38,854 bases of DNA from Spirochaetaceae bacterium. GTDB lineage: Bacteria > Spirochaetota > Spirochaetia > SZUA-6 > Bin103. Shown here in pieces: positions 1 through 8,666 of this stretch. The notes beneath the pieces were generated by a model. That model made no database searches and was not told the origin of the DNA. It saw only the letters and a program-made list of their open reading frames with translations. The stretch spans positions 1-38,854 of the forward strand of contig JAPPNY010000187.1 of the NCBI GenBank assembly GCA_028818385.1, given 5' to 3'. Both the position numbers and the translations under genes were made by a program. Within the stretch, counting starts at the first letter, position 1. Every line of letters begins with the position of its first letter.

Positions 1-87
1 CCCCCCCCCCCGGGCCCCCGCCCCCGCCCCCCCGGGCCCCGCCCCCGGGCCGCCGGGGGCGGGGGGGCCCCGCCGCGGCGCCCCACC
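1..87. other. G/C-only low-complexity stretch at window edge
   Basis: The first ~87 bases consist almost only of C and G runs, with a single A, and look unlike the coding sequence that follows. No codon structure, promoter or RNA fold can be recognised with confidence. It is most likely a low-quality assembly end; a real low-complexity tract is possible but less likely. It hides the upstream region of the first permease gene. Confidence 0.6.
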
Positions 88-97
88 CCGACCGCTG

Positions 98-982
98 ATG
101 CACAGCCGGTCCTTCCAGTACTACCTGCTGCTCGCGCCTGCCGTGCTGTTGAGCGTGACGGTGGTGCTCGCGCCCGGTCTGATGACCGCCTACGTCGCCT
201 TCACCGATTGGAACGGCGTGTCGCTCAGCATGAACTGGATCGGGTCGGTCAACTTCGAGAAGATCTTCGCCGACCGGGTGTTCTGGAAGGCGCTGGGCAA
301 CAACGTCCGCTGGACCCTGCTGTTCCTGACCGTGCCGGTCGGCATCGGGCTCCTCACCGCGATGCTGCTGCTCAAGCGCGGCCGCACGCGCACCCTCTAC
401 CAGATGATCTACCTCGGCCCCTACGTGCTGGCGCCGGTCACCAACGCCATCCTCTGGCTGAACATCATCCTCAACCCCGTCTCCGGCCTGCTGCGCCACG
501 TCCGCCACGTGTTTCCGCGCAACTCGCCGCTCGCGCCGCTACGCTCACCCCTGGGAAGCCCGGACACGGCGCTCTACTTCGTGGCGATGGTCGACATCTG
601 GCACTACTGGGGGTTCCTGACGGTCGTATACTTGGCGGCGCTGCGCCAGACGCCGCAGGAGCTGGTCGAGGCCTCCACCGTCGAGGGGGCGGGGGTGCTG
701 CAGCTCTTCCGGTTCCTCTACCTGCCGACGATCCTGCCCACCATGCTGCTGATGTTCGTGATCATCACCATCTTCTCGTTCCTGACCTTCGAGTACGTCT
801 ACATCATGACCGGCGGCGGGCCGGCGCATGGCTCGGAGATGCTGAGCACCTACGCCTACACGCTGGCGTTCAACGCGCTGCAGTACGGCAAGGCGGCGGC
901 CACCGGGCTGGTGATGAGCTTCTTCGGCCTGGCGGCGTCGGTGTTCTACGTGTGGATGAGCCGGCGGGAGGTGGGCTCATGA
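98..982 (+). CDS. Sugar ABC transporter permease, MalF/UgpA type
   Basis: This is an inner-membrane permease subunit of a carbohydrate ABC importer of the binding-protein-dependent (MalF/UgpA) family. The 294-residue length is typical. An N-terminal hydrophobic helix (about residues 8-32) is followed by a TDW motif and further membrane segments. The EAA cytoplasmic loop that contacts the ATPase is visible around residues 190-215 (ELVEASTVEGAG, then a FLYLPTILP stretch). The ATG at 98 is the first sensible start, but the G/C-only sequence upstream leaves a slightly earlier start possible. It overlaps the next permease by 4 bases (ATGA), so the two are probably translationally coupled and form a heterodimer. 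The substrate cannot be told from sequence; neither the binding protein nor the ATPase is in the window. Confidence 0.93.
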   Translation: MHSRSFQYYLLLAPAVLLSVTVVLAPGLMTAYVAFTDWNGVSLSMNWIGSVNFEKIFADRVFWKALGNNVRWTLLFLTVPVGIGLLTAMLLLKRGRTRTLYQMIYLGPYVLAPVTNAILWLNIILNPVSGLLRHVRHVFPRNSPLAPLRSPLGSPDTALYFVAMVDIWHYWGFLTVVYLAALRQTPQELVEASTVEGAGVLQLFRFLYLPTILPTMLLMFVIITIFSFLTFEYVYIMTGGGPAHGSEMLSTYAYTLAFNALQYGKAAATGLVMSFFGLAASVFYVWMSRREVGS

Positions 983-1869
983 GCGCGCGGTCGATGAGCG
1001 CACCGGGTGTGAGGTCGGCGGCGGCGTCCTGGCGCTCGCCGCGCTCCCGGCGGCTGATCGGCTCGGCCGGCTCGCACCTAGTCCTGATCCTGTTCGCGTT
1101 CACGGCTCTGGCGCCGCTGGCGCTGGTGGCGATCAACAGCCTCAAGACCCACCGCGAGGTGGTGCGGAGTCCCCTCGCCATGCCCACCACCCTGCACTGG
1201 GAGAACTTCGAGCAGGCGTGGCGCTACGGGCAGTTCTCGCGCGGGTTCGTCAACAGCATCCTGCTGAGTGGCACCGCGGTGGTGACCGTGCTCATCTGCG
1301 CGACGCTGGCCGGCTACGTGCTGGCCCGGCGGCGGATCCGGCAGTGGCGGATGGTGACCGTCTACTTCATGGTGGCGATGACCGTTCCCATCCAGTTGTT
1401 CCTGTTCCCGCTCTACTACATCTTCGCGCGCGTGCTGGGGCTGCTCGGCAGCCTGTACGGGGTCGGCGTGGTGCTGGCGGCGCTGAACATGCCGCTGGCG
1501 GTGTTCCTGATGCGCTCCTTCTTCCTGGCGGTGCCCGAGCAGCTCGAGGAGGCGGCGCGCATCGACGGCGCCAACACCGCGCGCGTGCTGTGGTCGGTGC
1601 TGATACCGCCGGTGCGCCCCGGCCTGATCACGGTGGCCGTGATCGTCGGCCTGCAGGCGTGGAACGAGTTCCTGATCACGCGCACCTTCCTGGGCCAGGA
1701 GAGCATCACCGCCACGCTCGGGCTGCTGTCCATGAACGGCACGTTCACGGACAACATGAGCGTGATGATGGCCGGGACCCTGCTCATGATCGGCCCGCCG
1801 CTGGTGTTCTTCGCGCTGGTGCAGCGCTACTTCATCGAGGGGCTGATCTCGGGCGCCCTCAAGGGGTGA
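979..1869 (+). CDS. Sugar ABC transporter permease, MalG/UgpE type
   Basis: This is the second permease of the importer, of the MalG/UgpE family (296 residues). The N-terminus carries about 30 Ser/Arg-rich residues before the first membrane helix (LVLILFAFTALAPL). The family's EAA loop is clear (EQLEEAARIDGANTARVLW, about residues 187-205). The protein ends in the usual short tail after the last helix (YFIEGLISGALKG). The start is the ATG overlapping the upstream stop. Longer readings of this frame would run inside the first permease gene and are not credible. Ten bases separate it from the ADP-ribosylglycohydrolase-like gene, so transport and hydrolase genes are probably co-transcribed. Confidence 0.93.
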   Translation: MSARSMSAPGVRSAAASWRSPRSRRLIGSAGSHLVLILFAFTALAPLALVAINSLKTHREVVRSPLAMPTTLHWENFEQAWRYGQFSRGFVNSILLSGTAVVTVLICATLAGYVLARRRIRQWRMVTVYFMVAMTVPIQLFLFPLYYIFARVLGLLGSLYGVGVVLAALNMPLAVFLMRSFFLAVPEQLEEAARIDGANTARVLWSVLIPPVRPGLITVAVIVGLQAWNEFLITRTFLGQESITATLGLLSMNGTFTDNMSVMMAGTLLMIGPPLVFFALVQRYFIEGLISGALKG

Positions 1870-1879
1870 CGTACTTCCC

Positions 1880-4012
1880 GTGGTCGAGCTGAGCCAGGAG
1901 ATCCGCGAGCGCGTGTACGCCGGCGTGCTCGGCAAGCTGATCGGCGTCTACCTGGGGCGCGCCGTGGAGGGCTGGAGCTACCGGGCGATCCGGGAGCGGT
2001 TCGGCGAGATCGCCAACTTCGTCCACCACGAGGTGGGCATGCCGCTGATCGTGCCGGACGACGACCTGTCGGGCACGTTCGTGTTCTTCCGGGCGCTGGA
2101 GGACCACGGTTACGATCCGGCCCTGAGCGCGCGCCAGATCGGCGAGACCTGGCTCAACTACATCATCGAGGACAAGACCATCCTGTGGTGGGGCGGCATG
2201 AGCCGCTCCACCGAGCACACCGCCTGGCTGCGGCTGCGGCAGGGACACGCGGCGCCGGCCAGCGGCTCGATCGCCCTGAACGGGCGGGCGATGGCGGAGC
2301 AGATCGGCGCGCAGATCTTCGCCGACGGGTGGGCGCTGGCCAATCCGGGGGCGCCGGCGCGCGCCGCGCGGCTGGCGCGTGAGGCCGCCAGAGTCAGCCA
2401 CGACGGCATCGCCGTCGACTGCGCGGAGTTCCTGGCGGTGCTGGAGGCGCTGGCCTTCGAGGAGGCGGACGCCGGGCGCCTGCTGGAGCAGGGGTTGGGA
2501 TTCGTCGGGAACGCGATGCTGCGCGGGCTGGTGTCGGCGGTGCGCGACCGCTGTGCGGCGGCCGGGGACTGGCGCGAGGTGCGCGACTGGATCGAGCGCG
2601 AGCACGGCTACCACCGCTACCCCGGCAACTGCCCGATGGTGACCAACCACCTGTCGGTGCTGATGGCGCTGCTGTTGAGCGGCGCCGACTTCCAGCGCAG
2701 CCTGACCATCGCCGCGAGCGCGGGCTGGGACACGGACTGCAACGCCGGCAACGTCGGCTGCCTGAACGGCGTGCGGCTGGGGCTGGCGGCGCTGTCGGCG
2801 GGGGTGGACCTGCGCGCGCCGGTCGCCGACCGGTTGTACGCGGTCAGCGCCGACGGCGGCGAGTGCGTGACCGACGCCGTACTGGAGACGCGGCGGATCC
2901 TGCGCGCCGCGGCCGCGCTGCGCGGCGAGGAGCAGCCGCCGCGGCAGCCGCGCTTCGGCTTCGAGTTCCCCGGCGCCGTGCAGGGCTTCCGGGCCGACCG
3001 CGAGCCGCACCACCTGCAGGCGGTCACCGGCCTGCGCAACGACGGCAGCGGGCTGCAGATCTCCTACGCGTGGCTGGCGCCCGGCCGCTACGGGCGGTTG
3101 CGCGTGCAGACCTGCTTCGCTCCCGAGCCGAGCGGCGTGCGCGACACCAGCTACTTCGAGGTGCTGGCCAGCCCGACCCTGTACGGCACGCAGACGGTGC
3201 GGGCGCTGGTGGAGTGCGGTGCCGGGCCGCAGCCGAGCTGGCGCTTTTTCGTCCGGCATTATCGTGGCGACGGCTCGCTGGACACCCGCTACGGCGAGGT
3301 CGTCGCGCTGCAGCCGGGCGCCAACCGGCTGTCCTGGAAGGTGCCGCACTGCGACGGCCTGCCGATCTATGAGCTGGGCATCGAGCTGACCGCGCCAGGG
3401 CGGCTTGACGGCGAGGTGATCCTCCGCCAGCTCGACTGGCACGGCGCGCCGGAGCGCCTGGCGATGGGAAGGGCCGACGAGCTGTCCCCGGAGCTCACGC
3501 CCTGGACGACCAACACGCCGTGGCTGAAGGCCTTCCTCAGCTCGGCGCGCAACCTGGCACCGGACTACACGACCACCTTCTCGATCTCCCATCCGGACGA
3601 CAACGGCGTGCTCACCATCGGCACCCGCGAGTGGGACGACTACACGGTGAGCTCGGAGCTGACCCTCGTGCATCAGCGCGCCGCGGGGCTGGTGGCGCGG
3701 GCGCGCGGCCATCGGCGCTACTACGCCGGCGTGCTGTGCGGCGGCGAGGCGCGACTGGTGAAACGCCGCGACGGGACCGTTCAGGTGCTGGCCCGCTGCC
3801 CGTGCGACGCGCCGCACGACCAGCCCCTGGAGGTGGCCCTGACCGTGGTGGGTGAAGAGCTGCGCTTCGCGCTCGGGAGCCGCGCGTTGCTGGCCGCGCG
3901 GGACGGCGAGTACGCGAGCGGCGGCGCCGGGTTCCTGGTGGAAGAGGGCGGCTACCTGGCGTCTGGATTCCGGGTGGAGCGTGCCGCGCGTGACGGCGGT
4001 GACGGGCCGTGA
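1880..4012 (+). CDS. ADP-ribosylglycohydrolase family protein with C-terminal beta-sandwich-like region (copy 1)
   Basis: The N-terminal ~340 residues belong to the ADP-ribosylglycohydrolase (DraG/ARH) fold. An acidic DDDLSG motif at residues 60-65 and a DTDCNAG motif near 284-290 match the two dinuclear-metal-binding clusters of the family. The remaining ~370 residues are not part of a usual ~300-residue ARH. Residues from about 570 on (TIGTREWDDY..., ending GEYASGGAGF) resemble a concanavalin/LamG-like or DUF1080-like beta-sandwich. The start is GTG at 1880, because it begins the conserved region and no nearby ATG serves. Family members remove ADP-ribose or hydrolyse related N-glycosidic bonds. 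Here the gene follows sugar permeases, so hydrolysis of an imported glycoside is an inference; the true substrate is unknown. Confidence 0.85.
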   Translation: MVELSQEIRERVYAGVLGKLIGVYLGRAVEGWSYRAIRERFGEIANFVHHEVGMPLIVPDDDLSGTFVFFRALEDHGYDPALSARQIGETWLNYIIEDKTILWWGGMSRSTEHTAWLRLRQGHAAPASGSIALNGRAMAEQIGAQIFADGWALANPGAPARAARLAREAARVSHDGIAVDCAEFLAVLEALAFEEADAGRLLEQGLGFVGNAMLRGLVSAVRDRCAAAGDWREVRDWIEREHGYHRYPGNCPMVTNHLSVLMALLLSGADFQRSLTIAASAGWDTDCNAGNVGCLNGVRLGLAALSAGVDLRAPVADRLYAVSADGGECVTDAVLETRRILRAAAALRGEEQPPRQPRFGFEFPGAVQGFRADREPHHLQAVTGLRNDGSGLQISYAWLAPGRYGRLRVQTCFAPEPSGVRDTSYFEVLASPTLYGTQTVRALVECGAGPQPSWRFFVRHYRGDGSLDTRYGEVVALQPGANRLSWKVPHCDGLPIYELGIELTAPGRLDGEVILRQLDWHGAPERLAMGRADELSPELTPWTTNTPWLKAFLSSARNLAPDYTTTFSISHPDDNGVLTIGTREWDDYTVSSELTLVHQRAAGLVARARGHRRYYAGVLCGGEARLVKRRDGTVQVLARCPCDAPHDQPLEVALTVVGEELRFALGSRALLAARDGEYASGGAGFLVEEGGYLASGFRVERAARDGGDGP

Positions 4013-6111
4013 GGGCTGACGAACGGCGCGTCGCGGAGGCGACCTACGCCGGCGTGCTCGGCAAGATGATCGGCGTCTACCTCGGACGGCCAGTCGAGGG
4101 GTGGGCGTACGACGCGATCCGGGAGCGCTTCGGCGAGGTGGACCGCTACGTGCACGAGCCTCTGGGGCAGCCGCTGGTGGTGGCCGACGACGACCTGTCC
4201 GGCAGCTTCGGCTTCTTCCGCGCCGTGGAGGAGGCTGGGCATGACGAGGTCACGGCGGCGGACTTCGGCGACACGTGGCTCAACACCATCATCGAGGACA
4301 AGACCATCCTTTGGTGGGGCGGACTCGGCCGCTCCACCGAGCACACGGCCTATCTGCGCCTGAAGGCGGGCTACCGCGCCCCGCAGAGCGGGAGCTGCGC
4401 GCTCAACGGGCCGATGCTCTCCACCCAGATCGGCGCACAGATCTTCACCGATCCGCTGGCACTGATGTCGCCGGGCGACCCCGGGCAGGCCGCCGCGCTG
4501 ATCCGCAAGGCGGCCTCGGTCAGTCACGACGGGATGGCGCTCGACTGCGCCGCCTACCTGGGGGCGCTGCAGGCGTTGGCCTTCGAGCACCGCTCGCTCG
4601 ATGCGCTGCTGGACGCGGCCGAGCCGTTCGCGGCAGGCGACCGGCTCCGCCGGCTGCTGGACGATGTGCGCGGCGTCTGCGCCCGCGAGGACGACTGGCG
4701 CCGCGTACGGGAGTGGCTGGATCCCCGCTACGGCTACGGCGTCTTCGCCGGGCCGTGCCCGATACAGACCAACCACGCTATGGTGCTGGCCGCCCTGCTG
4801 CTCGGCGGCGACGACTTCCGCCGCGCCGTGACCATCGCCGCCTCCGCCGGCTACGACACCGACTGCAACGCCGGCAGCGTCGGCTGCCTGAACGGCGTGC
4901 GGCTGGGACTGGCGGCGATCCCCGCCGACCTGCGCGAGCCGGTCGCCGACCGCTTGCTGGTGGTGACCGCCGAAGGCGGCCGCTGCGTGAGCGATGCCGT
5001 GCTGGAGACACGCCGGATCCTGCGAGCCGGCGCCGGTGGCCGGCGAGACCCGGCGCCGCAGCCCCGCTTTGGGTTCGAGTTGCCGGGCGCCCGGCAAGGT
5101 TTCGCATCCTGTCCCCACGCCCCCACGGCTGCTGGGTCGGTGATCGTGTCAGGCTGTGATGGCGCAGGCATCCTGCTGCACTACCGCGACCTCGCCGCGT
5201 CGGCCGCCGGCCGCATCTCCACGCCGGTCTTCCTGGACTTCGACGAGGTGGCGGACAATTTCTCGACCCATGCCAGCCCCACGCTCTACGCCACGCAGAA
5301 GGTGGTGGCGCACGTGCAGGCCCCGGATCCTGCCGCCGGACCGCTTCCGAGCGCGGCCCTGTACGCGCTCTCCTACGACGATGCCGACCGAGTGCAGGAG
5401 TTGCGGTCGCCGGCGCAGCCGCTGCGCCCCGGCGCCAACACGCTGCGCTGGAGGGTTCCGACGAACGGCGGCATGCCCCTGTTCCGCCTCGGCGTGGAGT
5501 TGGCGGCACCGTCCGGGGCGCAGGCCCCGCTGGCCGGGGCGCTGAGGTTGCTGAGCGTGGACTGGGACGGCGCTCCGGAGGACTTCCGACAGAACGGCAT
5601 GCTGATGTCCTCGATCTGGAACCTCCGCCCCCACTGGCTGCGCGCGTGGGTGAGCGCGGCACGCGAGTTCGCGCCCGACTTCGAGCTCACCTACTGCATC
5701 TCGCACAGCGCGGGGAACGGCCTGGTCACCCTGGGTACGCGCGCGTGGCGCGACTATGCCGTGGAGAGCGGGCTCCGCTTCAGCCTGCACCGCTCGGGAG
5801 GCCTGGTGCTGCGCGCCCGCGGACTGCGGCGCTACTACGCAGCCCGGTTCTCGGGCGGCGACCGGATCGCCATCGTCGCCCGGCAGGACGATGCCGTTCA
5901 CACCCTCGCGCAGACCGCCTTTCCCTACGAGATGGAGCGTCTGCACGCATTGCGCTTCGCCGCCACCGGCGACCGCCTCTCGCTCGCCGTGGACGGCGCT
6001 CCGCTGCTCGAAGCGCGTGACGATCGCTACGCGAGCGGCGGCGCCGGCTTCGTCATCGACGAGGGCACGATGATCGCCGACGGCTTCCGCGTTTGCGAGA
6101 CTCGCGCGTGA
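4009..6111 (+). CDS. ADP-ribosylglycohydrolase family protein with C-terminal beta-sandwich-like region (copy 2)
   Basis: This is a paralogue of the preceding gene with the same architecture and length (700 residues). It has a DDDLSG metal motif near residues 60-65 and a DTDCNAG motif at about 283-289. Its C-terminal region again ends in DDRYASGGAGF. It starts at GTG 4009 and overlaps the upstream stop by 4 bases (GTGA), so translation is probably coupled. N-terminal blocks such as TIIEDKTILWWGG and STEHTA are shared almost unchanged, while the middle of the C-terminal half has diverged. The pair therefore looks like an old tandem duplication retained for different but related substrates. It is the last gene of the transporter operon and converges on the hicAB genes 13 bases downstream. 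Confidence 0.85.
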   Translation: MRADERRVAEATYAGVLGKMIGVYLGRPVEGWAYDAIRERFGEVDRYVHEPLGQPLVVADDDLSGSFGFFRAVEEAGHDEVTAADFGDTWLNTIIEDKTILWWGGLGRSTEHTAYLRLKAGYRAPQSGSCALNGPMLSTQIGAQIFTDPLALMSPGDPGQAAALIRKAASVSHDGMALDCAAYLGALQALAFEHRSLDALLDAAEPFAAGDRLRRLLDDVRGVCAREDDWRRVREWLDPRYGYGVFAGPCPIQTNHAMVLAALLLGGDDFRRAVTIAASAGYDTDCNAGSVGCLNGVRLGLAAIPADLREPVADRLLVVTAEGGRCVSDAVLETRRILRAGAGGRRDPAPQPRFGFELPGARQGFASCPHAPTAAGSVIVSGCDGAGILLHYRDLAASAAGRISTPVFLDFDEVADNFSTHASPTLYATQKVVAHVQAPDPAAGPLPSAALYALSYDDADRVQELRSPAQPLRPGANTLRWRVPTNGGMPLFRLGVELAAPSGAQAPLAGALRLLSVDWDGAPEDFRQNGMLMSSIWNLRPHWLRAWVSAAREFAPDFELTYCISHSAGNGLVTLGTRAWRDYAVESGLRFSLHRSGGLVLRARGLRRYYAARFSGGDRIAIVARQDDAVHTLAQTAFPYEMERLHALRFAATGDRLSLAVDGAPLLEARDDRYASGGAGFVIDEGTMIADGFRVCETRA

Positions 6112-6124
6112 GGAGGACGATCAG

Positions 6125-6541
6125 TCAGGCCAACTCTCTTTCAGGTCGTTGGCTGACGTACTCCAATAGCGCGGCTGCCATCAGGCTTGACCGGGAGTCA
6201 CCCGTTTCCTTCACATAGTCGTCCACTCGCGACAGGATTCGTTCGGGGATGGTGACGTTGATGCGCCGTGCGCTCCCACTCACCCTTGAGAGGTCCACCG
6301 ATACGACTGCCCATATCCCATCGCTGTAGTCAGGGTTTCCCTGATGGGTCTCGATCTCCTTGGGCCCGGGAGTCGACTCGCCGTCGAGGAGTAGTCCTTC
6401 CACATGGGTGGCGATGGCCTCGACAGCGTTTGCAAGGGCATCGTCCATGGTCGATCCGGCGGAAAAGCAGCCGGGCAGATCGGGCACCGTCACGCCGTAA
6501 TCGCTGTCGATGTCCTTGTGAATCACGACCGGGTAGTTCAT
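6125..6541 (-). CDS. hicB: HicB-family antitoxin
   Basis: This 138-residue protein has the HicB layout. An N-terminal partially degraded RNase H-like domain (YGVTVPDLPGCFSAG, then TMDDALANAVEAI) is followed by a C-terminal ribbon-helix-helix-like DNA-binding segment (RRINVTIPERILSRVDDYV, about residues 92-110). HicB proteins neutralise the HicA RNase and repress their own promoter. It lies downstream of hicA with a 4-base overlap, the standard gene order. The last residues extend slightly beyond the RHH segment. Autoregulation is expected from the family; I could not identify an operator. Confidence 0.9.
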   Translation of the reverse strand: MNYPVVIHKDIDSDYGVTVPDLPGCFSAGSTMDDALANAVEAIATHVEGLLLDGESTPGPKEIETHQGNPDYSDGIWAVVSVDLSRVSGSARRINVTIPERILSRVDDYVKETGDSRSSLMAAALLEYVSQRPERELA

Positions 6542-6732
6542 CGCCTCCTCCAGTCCCAGCCCGCTTGGCGAAAGATGCTCTTCAGCGTTCCGATCGGCAG
6601 ATCCGCGCTCGGGTGGGGCACCGTCACCTTTCCATGCTTCTCCGCGTGCTTGAACTGATAGTGGCTTCCTCTGACGTTGTGCAGCAGCCAGCCTTCGCGA
6701 CGGAGACGCCTGATTACCTCACGGCTCGTCAC
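6538..6732 (-). CDS. hicA: HicA-family toxin (mRNA interferase)
   Basis: This 64-residue protein matches HicA, a small double-stranded-RNA-binding-fold RNase. It has the typical start (TSREVIRRLRREGW), the catalytic-histidine motif GSHYQFKH at about residues 22-29, and the HPSADLPIGTLKSIFRQAG tail. The GTG at 6732 is the only in-frame start that gives the family N-terminus. It begins 21 bases after the stop of a truncated antidote-like frame, so it is probably read from the same transcript and not from a promoter of its own. The protein looks intact and is expected to be active if not bound by HicB. Confidence 0.9.
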   Translation of the reverse strand: MTSREVIRRLRREGWLLHNVRGSHYQFKHAEKHGKVTVPHPSADLPIGTLKSIFRQAGWDWRRR

Positions 6733-6753
6733 CGACTTGCATGGTACCTCAAG

Positions 6754-6960
6754 CTACTTTGGGCGCAACGGTGAGTCGGACACCAAGTCGGTTTCCTGTG
6801 CGACCGTGGTCATGCCCATGGCGCGTGCGACGTTCCCAACTGCCTCGACGAACAGCTCCGGATCGTTCTCCTCAAGTGCTGCCTGCAAGTACTCGATGAT
6901 CACCGTGTCATCGTCGAGAACCTCTGCGCTGTCCCAAGGGGTGTAGGTCTCCTTGCTCAT
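6754..6960 (-). pseudogene. Truncated addiction-module antidote (HI1420/TIGR02684-like), HTH cut short
   Basis: The 68-residue frame matches the N-terminal part of the HI1420-type antidote family: an SAEVLDDDTVIIEYLQAAL block, then GNVARAMGMTTVAQETDL, where the helix-turn-helix begins. Full members are about 100 residues and continue through a second HTH helix and an alanine/leucine-rich tail. Here the frame ends at PLRPK and HicA starts 21 bases on. A good ribosome site (GAGGGAGG, 5 bases before ATG) suggests it is still translated. The cognate RelE-like toxin (HI1419 type) is absent. I read it as the relic of an older module replaced by hicAB; a shortened but functional regulator is possible. 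Confidence 0.6.
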
Positions 6961-6978
6961 GTCGCCTCCCTCAGACGG

Positions 6979-7200
6979 TCAACTCGTTGGCGACGACTTC
7001 AGCAGCCGGTCGATGAGGACGAAGGCGAGCGCGGCGCGCTCGTTGCGCGACAGGTCCTGCTCCAGCCCTTCCAGGGCGGCGCGGATCCGCGGGCCGCTGT
7101 CTGGGTCGGCGTCGGCCAACTGAAACGCCCGCTCGAGCTGGGCCTGGTTGATGCAGTAGACGGAATCGCCGCCGGTCAGGTCGACCGGCTGCACTGCCAT
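6979..7200 (-). CDS. Hypothetical protein, 73 aa
   Basis: This is a small acidic, mostly helical protein that I do not recognise. Its C-terminal half (ALEGLEQDLSRNERAALAF) looks like an amphipathic helix bundle. A single cysteine sits near residue 16. It lies 25 bases after the iscA-like gene and 18 bases before the antidote fragment, all on the minus strand, so it is probably co-transcribed with them. No function can be assigned. Support for being coding is its ATG start, position in a tight co-directional series and plausible composition. Confidence 0.6.
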   Translation of the reverse strand: MAVQPVDLTGGDSVYCINQAQLERAFQLADADPDSGPRIRAALEGLEQDLSRNERAALAFVLIDRLLKSSPTS

Positions 7201-7225
7201 GCCGTGCCGATCCCCGCGTCAGCCG

Positions 7226-7570
7226 CTACAGGGCGAAGCTGGCCCCGCAGCCGCACGCCTTGGAGGCGTTCGGACTGCTGAAGCGGAAGCCCATGCTCAC
7301 CAAGTCGTCGGAGTAGTCGACGTCGAGATGGTGCAGGTACCCGGCGCTGTTGCGGTCCGCCAGGAGGGTGACCCCGTCCTGGTCGTAGACCACGACGTCG
7401 AACGGCGTGCGGGTCTGGTCCATGGACGCCTGATAGGTCATGCCGGAGCAGCCGCCCTCGGTGACCCAGAGGCGCAGGAACCCGTTGTCCGACGCGAGCC
7501 TGCGAATCTCTTCCCTGGCCCGTTCGCTGATGGAGACCGAATGGGGCGCGGTGGCCGTAACGTCACTCAT
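7226..7570 (-). CDS. A-type Fe-S cluster carrier (IscA/ErpA/HesB family)
   Basis: This 114-residue protein belongs to the HesB/IscA/ErpA/SufA family, which carries Fe-S clusters from scaffold to target proteins in the cytoplasm. All three ligand cysteines are present: one in GGCSGMTY near residue 41, and two in the C-terminal CGCGASF. The usual SISERAREEIRRL helix precedes the core. The length is normal. Sequence alone does not separate iscA from erpA or sufA. No other isc or suf genes are adjacent, although two Fe-S enzymes (QueG, MiaB) and Fe-S dehydratases (LeuC, IlvD) are encoded elsewhere in the window. It heads the minus-strand series that ends with hicAB. Confidence 0.93.
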   Translation of the reverse strand: MSDVTATAPHSVSISERAREEIRRLASDNGFLRLWVTEGGCSGMTYQASMDQTRTPFDVVVYDQDGVTLLADRNSAGYLHHLDVDYSDDLVSMGFRFSSPNASKACGCGASFAL

Positions 7571-7689
7571 CGTCTATCAGGGTACGCCCGCAGTCGGAGA
7601 AGATCAACGCGCGCTGTCCACTCGTTGGCCGCGATCGCAACGCGCAGCTCCATTGCCGGGCGTCCTTCCCTTCTCGTAGCCTTGAGCCC

Positions 7690-8658
7690 ATGGCCGAGCC
7701 GATCACGACCACCATGCCGAGGCCGGCCACCGTGCGGCGCCAGTTGCCGCCGCCGGAGTTCCCGGGCTGCCGGCCGACGCGCATACCGCGCGACCGGATC
7801 GCCGACTGCGACATCCGCTTCGAGTACTGGGACGCGGACACCGAGATCGCGATGATCTGCGAGCCGGTCAGCTACTACCATGAACGCCCCGCATCGCGCC
7901 TCGCCCGGCTGGCCGACCGGATCGCGGCGGCGCGAGGCGCGCCGATCGAGGCGGTCGGGCATACCGACCTGCTGGTGCGCAACGCGCGTGGCGAGCGGCA
8001 ACGCATCATGCAGGCCGACCAGATCCTGTTTCTGCGTCCCTCGCAGACCGTGCCCCGAGGCAAAGTGATCGAGGTGGGCGCCGACTCCTTGCCGGACGTG
8101 GTGCTGGAGATGGACAACACCACGGACGTGCGCCGCGGCAAGCTCGGCCTGTACGAGTCGTGGGGCTTTCCAGAAGTGTGGGTCGAGATCCCGGACGAAC
8201 CGGATGAGAGCCGTCCGGCGTCGGTGCGTCCGGGCTTGACGATCCACCTGCGGGAGGCCGGACGCCTATGCCCGGCGCTCGTGAGCCGCTCGTTTCCGGG
8301 CTGGACCGCGGACGAGATACATCGCGCGCTGAACGAGCCGGAACTGTCCCAGGAGACGACCGCGGCGCTGCGCCGCGTGGGCCGGTCGCTGGGCGCGACG
8401 GAGGGTACCGGCCCGGATGACGATCCGTTCCTGCGCGAAGAGCGCAGGGAGAGCCACGCGGAGGGCTGGTCACAAGGCCGCTCGGAGGCGCAGCGCGCGA
8501 ATGCGCTGAAGGTGCTGGAGGCGCGCGGCGTCTCGGTGTCGGCATCACTGGCCGAGCGGTTGGCGCAGATCGAGGGAGCCGGCGAGCGCCTGGTCGATGC
8601 GGCGTTGGCGTGCCGCGACGAGGAAGACTTCCTGCGCCTGGTGTCCGCCCGGACGTAA
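7690..8658 (+). CDS. Uma2-like (DUF820) putative PD-(D/E)XK nuclease-fold protein
   Basis: The central region (about residues 100-180) resembles the Uma2/DUF820 family, a restriction-endonuclease-like fold. PDVVLEMDN holds the acidic pair, followed by RRGKLGLYESWGFPEVWV, the family's lysine and E/W pattern. The ~70 residues before the core and ~140 after it are extra. The C-terminal part is charged and helical (RREERRESHAEGW-type repeats of Glu, Arg and Ala), which may form a coiled coil. The family is widespread in bacteria and its cellular role is not settled. The gene is divergent from the iscA-like gene, 119 bases away, and that spacer shows no clear promoter. Confidence 0.7.
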   Translation: MAEPITTTMPRPATVRRQLPPPEFPGCRPTRIPRDRIADCDIRFEYWDADTEIAMICEPVSYYHERPASRLARLADRIAAARGAPIEAVGHTDLLVRNARGERQRIMQADQILFLRPSQTVPRGKVIEVGADSLPDVVLEMDNTTDVRRGKLGLYESWGFPEVWVEIPDEPDESRPASVRPGLTIHLREAGRLCPALVSRSFPGWTADEIHRALNEPELSQETTAALRRVGRSLGATEGTGPDDDPFLREERRESHAEGWSQGRSEAQRANALKVLEARGVSVSASLAERLAQIEGAGERLVDAALACRDEEDFLRLVSART

Positions 8659-8666
8659 GGGTCAGC

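Noticed and set aside
1..87. G/C-only start as a possible regulatory or telomere-like repeat
   Set aside because: There is no regular period; an assembly-end artefact is the simpler reading.
1859..3817. Minus-strand open frame of about 650 codons
   Set aside because: It is antisense to the first ADP-ribosylglycohydrolase-like gene and shows only shadow-frame composition.
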